Assembly (NCBI RefSeq): GCF_913773635.1
Contig: NZ_CAJYGQ010000006.1
Coordinates: forward strand, 496,001-560,000
Source of the DNA: an uncultured Mucilaginibacter sp.
Lineage (GTDB): Bacteria > Bacteroidota > Bacteroidia > Sphingobacteriales > Sphingobacteriaceae
Reading direction: 5' to 3'
DNA length: 64,000 nucleotides
Under the pieces are notes generated by a model, which ran no database searches, was not told the DNA's origin, and saw nothing but the letters and a program-made list of their open reading frames with translations. This document shows, one piece after another, positions 60,532 to 64,000 of this stretch (the first letter of the stretch is position 1; each line of letters begins with the position of its first letter). A program made the position numbers and the translations under genes.

Positions 60532-61998
60532 TTAAACGCCATCTGATTTTAACCTGTTGAGCAAAGTTTTTAAATCAACTTCGGCAAATGATGATGAATA
60601 ATCTGACAAACCGTAAGGTAATATAAGCTTATTGTTATGTACTATTGAGCCACAAGAGTAAATCACGTTAGGTACGTAACCTTCGCGCTCTTCGCTGTTA
60701 GGTAGCAACAATGGCTCTTTTAAACGCCCTATTTCAACTGATGGATCGTCCAGTTTAAGTAGGCTGGCACCTAATACATATTTACGCATAGGGCCAACGC
60801 CATGGCTAATAATCAACCATCCCTCTTCAGTTTCAATTGGTGATCCACAATTACCAATTTGTACAAACTCCCATGCAAACTTAGGCTTTTGCAGCAGTTG
60901 CGGATTTTCCCATATGTTGATTTTATCAGAGTACATGATGTAGTTGTTACAGCCATCAATACGTGATAACATGGCATACTTACCATTAATTTTACGTGGA
61001 AATAACGCCAGGTTTTTATTCTGAGATCCGGCTCCGTATAAAGGCATAATACGAAAATTCAGGAAGTCATTGGTTTGAAGTAGTTTTGGCATTATCAACG
61101 AGCCATCATAAGCGGTATATGTGGCGTAATATGATGAGCTTCCGTCTTCATTGTAGAATTTTACAAAGCGGGCATCTTCAATACCTTTACGTTCGTACTC
61201 TGAAATTGGGAAAATAACACGATCAGATATATCAGTATCTAAGGAAAATACAATCTCGTAATAGGAATCGGCAAGCCATAAAACCTTGTCATACTCAAGC
61301 CTCCTCATGTCATCACCCTGAAGCTTTTGCGAATCGAGGATTAACCGGCGAAGGTTTGAATACTCAAAATGATGATCAAGCTTGCTTTCCAGCTCTTTAA
61401 GTACGTCAATATTTATTTGGGTAGTAATGGCCTTCTCAAAAAACAGCTTTTTATTATAAACTGCATTACGTACAATCTCAGCTTCGTCAATGTAGTTTCC
61501 CGCTGGCAATACAGTAATGTTGTTATGCTTGTCAAAAAGCGCGCGTCTGAAGGTAATTGATGATATGTGACCTTCTCCTACTGCCCTAAAACTCATTATT
61601 ACACGGCGCTCTCCTTCTTCCAAATCGCTTTGGTCCGGATCATCTATAATGGAAGGATTAAAGAACGCTGCGGATTCAATTGAATATTCGTGGGTGAAAT
61701 AAGAGCCGATAAGTAATTTACGATATACGCTCAGACTGTCAAAATCAATTCCCAGCTCAATAAACAAGTTTTTCAATTTGGCGCAGTGGCGGTTTAAAAC
61801 TCTCGTAATATTACGATGCCGGCTTGAGTACTCTTGTAGCAAGGGCGATATAAGTCCGAAAATTTGATCTTCCGGAACATCCATAACCCGTTGTATTACT
61901 TCTTTTGAACGTTCGTTACCGTTAAAAAAGAATCGGGCAATAACACGCTTAGAATCGGGGTTTACTTTTACAGCCTTACGCTCGATAGAAAGTCTCAT
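60532..61998 (-). CDS. GH130-family mannoside phosphorylase or hydrolase
   Basis: 488 residues. The N-terminal 110 residues are a helical extension (VPEDQIFGLISPLLQEYSSR, HCAKLKNLFIELGIDFDSL). The five-bladed propeller follows: ESAAFFNPSIIDDPDQSD, GEGHISSITFRRALFD, GIEDARFVKFYNEDGSSSYY, GNCGSPIETEEGWLIISHGV and EREGYVPNVIYSCGSIVHNN. These match GH130, whose members cleave beta-mannosides by phosphate or water. The subfamily is not clear by eye. It is convergent with two GT4 genes, and the same pairing suggests turnover of a beta-mannose-containing glycan. Promoter TAATTTTG at 62031-62038 (minus strand). Confidence 0.9.
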   Translation of the reverse strand: MRLSIERKAVKVNPDSKRVIARFFFNGNERSKEVIQRVMDVPEDQIFGLISPLLQEYSSRHRNITRVLNRHCAKLKNLFIELGIDFDSLSVYRKLLIGSYFTHEYSIESAAFFNPSIIDDPDQSDLEEGERRVIMSFRAVGEGHISSITFRRALFDKHNNITVLPAGNYIDEAEIVRNAVYNKKLFFEKAITTQINIDVLKELESKLDHHFEYSNLRRLILDSQKLQGDDMRRLEYDKVLWLADSYYEIVFSLDTDISDRVIFPISEYERKGIEDARFVKFYNEDGSSSYYATYTAYDGSLIMPKLLQTNDFLNFRIMPLYGAGSQNKNLALFPRKINGKYAMLSRIDGCNNYIMYSDKINIWENPQLLQKPKFAWEFVQIGNCGSPIETEEGWLIISHGVGPMRKYVLGASLLKLDDPSVEIGRLKEPLLLPNSEEREGYVPNVIYSCGSIVHNNKLILPYGLSDYSSSFAEVDLKTLLNRLKSDGV

Positions 61999-62187
61999 AT
62001 AGGGTTTGTATATATTTATAACAGTGGTGGCAAAATTACAATTGCTTTAACCGAAAATGCAATTATAATTCAGCTTTAATAGTTGTCATAATCTACACAA
62101 ATTATAGTGCTTAAGGTTTTATGTTTTTTATTTTAAACCATAAATGGGGTATTGTTGCCTTGCTTTTGATAAATAATTAACGGTTAA

Positions 62188-63108
62188 TTAAATAACTTTA
62201 TTCCGTTTGATGAGATAGGCCTTAAGTATGGCGTTATATCCCTCATGTATATTGGCGTCAATAATGTCAACTTTATACTGCGCACACTTTAGTTGAAGCT
62301 GATGCCTGTAGCTGCTGAGTGCTGCCTGGTAACTTTCTCGTACACGGCCGGGATGCACCTTCACCTCTTCCCCACTTTCCATGTCAACAAAGTGGTGTGG
62401 GCGGTTAGCAAAGTTGAAGTCAATCTCGTTTACATTATCGGCTACATTAAATATAATTACCTCATGCTTGTTATATTTTAGATGCTGTAACGCCGAGAAC
62501 AAAGCATGTGACTTTTCTTCATTAATGCTGTTTTCAAGCATATCGCTAAAAATGATCACCATTGAACGTTGGTGCACTTCTTCGGCCAGGTGATGAATTA
62601 CATTAGATAAATTGGTTTGCGCGTTTGTTTTAGGATGATCGTATGCTTTTTGCAATTCGGCAAATAGATAAAACAGGTGTGTAGATGTAGATTTGACAGA
62701 ACTTAACCAATCAATTTTTTCAGAAAATAAGCTTAAACCAAAGGCATCACGCTGTTTTTTAAATAGGTACATAAGCGATGCTATAGCGTATATAGAAAAT
62801 TGAAGTTTACTTGGCTCCTTTTGCGGATAGTTCATTGAGGATGATGTATCCAGAAGCAGGTAGCACCGTAAGTTTGTTTCTTCTTCAAATTGCTTAACGA
62901 AAAGCTTATCAGTTTTGGCAAACAACTTCCAATCAATGTTCTTAACCGATTCGCCATTATTGTATAGCCTGTGCTCGGCAAACTCAACCGAAAAGCCGTG
63001 AAAGGGACTTTGGTGTAATCCGGTTACAAAGCCCTCCACTACCTGCTTTGCAAGTAGTTCGAGATTTGCTAACTGACGTATTTCCTGATTGGAGTTAAGA
63101 TTGGCCAT
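62188..63108 (-). CDS. DUF58-domain protein with VWA-like fold
   Basis: 306 residues from ATG 63108. DUF58 motif: GFSVEFAEHRLYNNGESVKN, DWKLFAKTDKLFVKQFEEE. A VWA-like region follows (CYLLLDTSSSMNYP, a MIDAS-like DxSxS, and MVIIFSDML). In Bacteroidota such proteins are usually encoded beside MoxR ATPases and Bat proteins, which would lie outside or elsewhere. It may take part in complex assembly in the cytosol. Confidence 0.92.
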   Translation of the reverse strand: MANLNSNQEIRQLANLELLAKQVVEGFVTGLHQSPFHGFSVEFAEHRLYNNGESVKNIDWKLFAKTDKLFVKQFEEETNLRCYLLLDTSSSMNYPQKEPSKLQFSIYAIASLMYLFKKQRDAFGLSLFSEKIDWLSSVKSTSTHLFYLFAELQKAYDHPKTNAQTNLSNVIHHLAEEVHQRSMVIIFSDMLENSINEEKSHALFSALQHLKYNKHEVIIFNVADNVNEIDFNFANRPHHFVDMESGEEVKVHPGRVRESYQAALSSYRHQLQLKCAQYKVDIIDANIHEGYNAILKAYLIKRNKVI

Positions 63109-63127
63109 TGCAACTAATTTAAACAAA

Positions 63128-63157
63128 AAAAGCGTCTCCTTTTAAAGAAACGCTTTT
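63128..63157 (-). terminator. Terminator after trxA
   Basis: AAAAGCGTCTC / GAAACGCTTTT, an 11-bp stem with one mismatch, followed on the minus strand by TTTTTGTTT. It separates trxA from the DUF58 gene. Confidence 0.7.
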
Positions 63158-63179
63158 AATAATATTATAGGGAAACTGC

Positions 63180-63500
63180 TTATGCTAGTTGTTTGCCTAA
63201 TTTTTCGGTTAATACCGACTTAGGCACAGCACCAATTTGCTTATCTACAATTTCGCCGTTTTTAAAAAATAATAATGCCGGAATATTGCGGATACCGAAT
63301 TTCATAGAAATACCAGGATTGTTATCAACGTTTACTTTGCCTACAACAGCCTGACCGTCATACTCTTTGGCAATTTCCTCTACAACCGGACCTACCATAC
63401 GACACGGACCACACCATTCTGCCCAAAAGTCAACTAATACCGGTTTATCTGATTTTAATACTAACTCATCAAAGTTAGCATCGGTAATTTCTAAAGCCAT
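63180..63500 (-). CDS. trxA: Thioredoxin
   Basis: 106 residues, the classic size. WAEWCGPCRM holds the active Cys30-Cys33 pair, and NIPALLFFKNGE has the cis-Pro. No signal peptide, so it acts in the cytosol as a disulfide reductant, for example for ribonucleotide reductase and MsrA-type enzymes. The promoter TATATTTG at 63524-63531 (minus strand) lies 24 bp upstream and fits this start. Confidence 0.98.
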   Translation of the reverse strand: MALEITDANFDELVLKSDKPVLVDFWAEWCGPCRMVGPVVEEIAKEYDGQAVVGKVNVDNNPGISMKFGIRNIPALLFFKNGEIVDKQIGAVPKSVLTEKLGKQLA

Positions 63501-63523
63501 GTTTTTAAATGTTTATGTTTTAA

Positions 63524-63531
63524 CAAATATA
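63524..63531 (-). promoter_or_regulatory. Promoter -7 element of trxA
   Basis: TATATTTG on the minus strand, exact TAnnTTTG, 24 bp before the ATG. Confidence 0.5.
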
Positions 63532-63676
63532 TAATAATCAAATTGCTTGCCACAAATGGGGGCTGACAAACTGACAAATAAATTACGGGAAAGTTTTACA
63601 GCTTATTGTTCACGCTCACTACCAGCGTAAAAGATTTTCAAAATCTCCGTCTTCTCATTAATTGATGTCAATTTAA

Positions 63677-64000
63677 CTAAACCAACTTTTCTTCTTTACC
63701 CAGCTTCCTGATTACACGGGCGGGATTTCCAACTGCTAAAGAATCATCAGGTATATCTCGCGTAACTACCGCTCCTGCTCCAATCACACAACGGTTACCT
63801 ATGGTTACCCCCGGACAAATAATTGCGCCACCTCCTATCCAGCAGTCGTTGCCAATAGTAATGGGTTCCGCATTTTCCTTACTGCGCCTTTCAACGGCAT
63901 CAAGCGGATGTGTGGCTGTATATACTTGCACGCCAGGTGCAAAAAACACATTATTGCCTATGGTAACAGGCATAACATCAAGCACAACGCAATTAACATT
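63677..64000 (-). CDS. Hexapeptide sugar O-acetyltransferase, maltose/galactoside acetyltransferase-like (partial)
   Basis: The frame is open to the window edge, leaving the last 107 residues; the true start is outside. The left-handed beta-helix is clear: [20 protein letters not shown], the catalytic His in [26 protein letters not shown] and [20 protein letters not shown], then [12 protein letters not shown]. It transfers acetyl from acetyl-CoA to a sugar hydroxyl. The text is like the Maa/LacA group. Confidence 0.93.
   Translation of the reverse strand, partial: NVNCVVLDVMPVTIGNNVFFAPGVQVYTATHPLDAVERRSKENAEPITIGNDCWIGGGAIICPGVTIGNRCVIGAGAVVTRDIPDDSLAVGNPARVIRKLGKEEKLV

Noticed and set aside
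1..64000. CRISPR array, rRNA operon, intact insertion sequence or replication origin
   Set aside because: No regularly spaced repeats, rRNA sequence, intact transposase gene or DnaA-box cluster was seen; dnaB alone does not mark an origin.

Overview
The window looks like a chromosome of a Bacteroidota bacterium of the family Sphingobacteriaceae (Mucilaginibacter- or Pedobacter-like). The evidence is SusC/SusD and GLPGLI families, Bacteroidota-type integrase and sensor kinases, and many promoters of the form TAnnTTTG lying 20-40 bp before start codons. No rRNA, CRISPR array or intact transposase gene is visible. The genus is an inference from gene content; no search was run.

Region 1 (1-4.3 kb) is the right end of an integrated element. 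It holds the tail of a GTPase gene, a GAP1-like GTPase-associated conflict gene, a tyrosine recombinase, a set of repeated 11-mers that look like integrase arm sites, and a 72-bp core-like repeat next to a tRNA-CAU gene. A second copy of this repeat lies 5 kb away, in the same position behind a tRNA-Arg gene. Region 2 (4.3-12 kb) is housekeeping: HAD phosphatase, SDR protein, a GAF/PAS sensor without an ATPase domain, MsrA, a MOSC protein, tRNA-Arg and a lone MacB-like ABC permease.

Region 3 (12.3-19.8 kb) is an envelope module. A LytS/LytTR two-component pair diverges from a TetR gene around a perfect 16-bp palindrome. It is followed by a small secreted four-cysteine protein, a GLPGLI protein and a TonB-receptor-like barrel. 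Region 4 (19.8-23.8 kb) contains a decayed AraC regulator, three co-directional exported proteins of unknown function, and a second decayed coding relic.

Region 5 (23.8-33.6 kb) is the most interesting. An ECF sigma factor, a FecR anti-sigma factor and a SusC/SusD pair are followed by two exported cyanophycinase-family S51 peptidases flanking an exported isoaspartyl peptidase. The set reads as a SusCD-type locus for using cyanophycin (the cyanobacterial Asp-Arg polymer) or its beta-Asp-Arg dipeptides. Region 6 (33.8-36.9 kb) holds mesX and mesD, a folate-independent methionine synthase pair, behind a cobalamin riboswitch, with an Lrp/AsnC regulator diverging.

Region 7 (37.4-46 kb) carries a stress operon (DUF892, large HPII-type catalase, ankyrin protein), a Nudix hydrolase, a multi-PAS histidine kinase, a GH53 galactanase and a DoxX-like protein. 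Region 8 (46-56.9 kb) is mostly core functions: RlmB, DnaB, ChrA, TPR protein, bifunctional nuclease, nucleoside symporter, PorT-like barrel, an ABC ATPase with a TolC protein, and a class III aminotransferase. Region 9 (57-64 kb) has two GT4 glycosyltransferases facing a GH130 enzyme, then DUF58, thioredoxin and a partial hexapeptide acetyltransferase.
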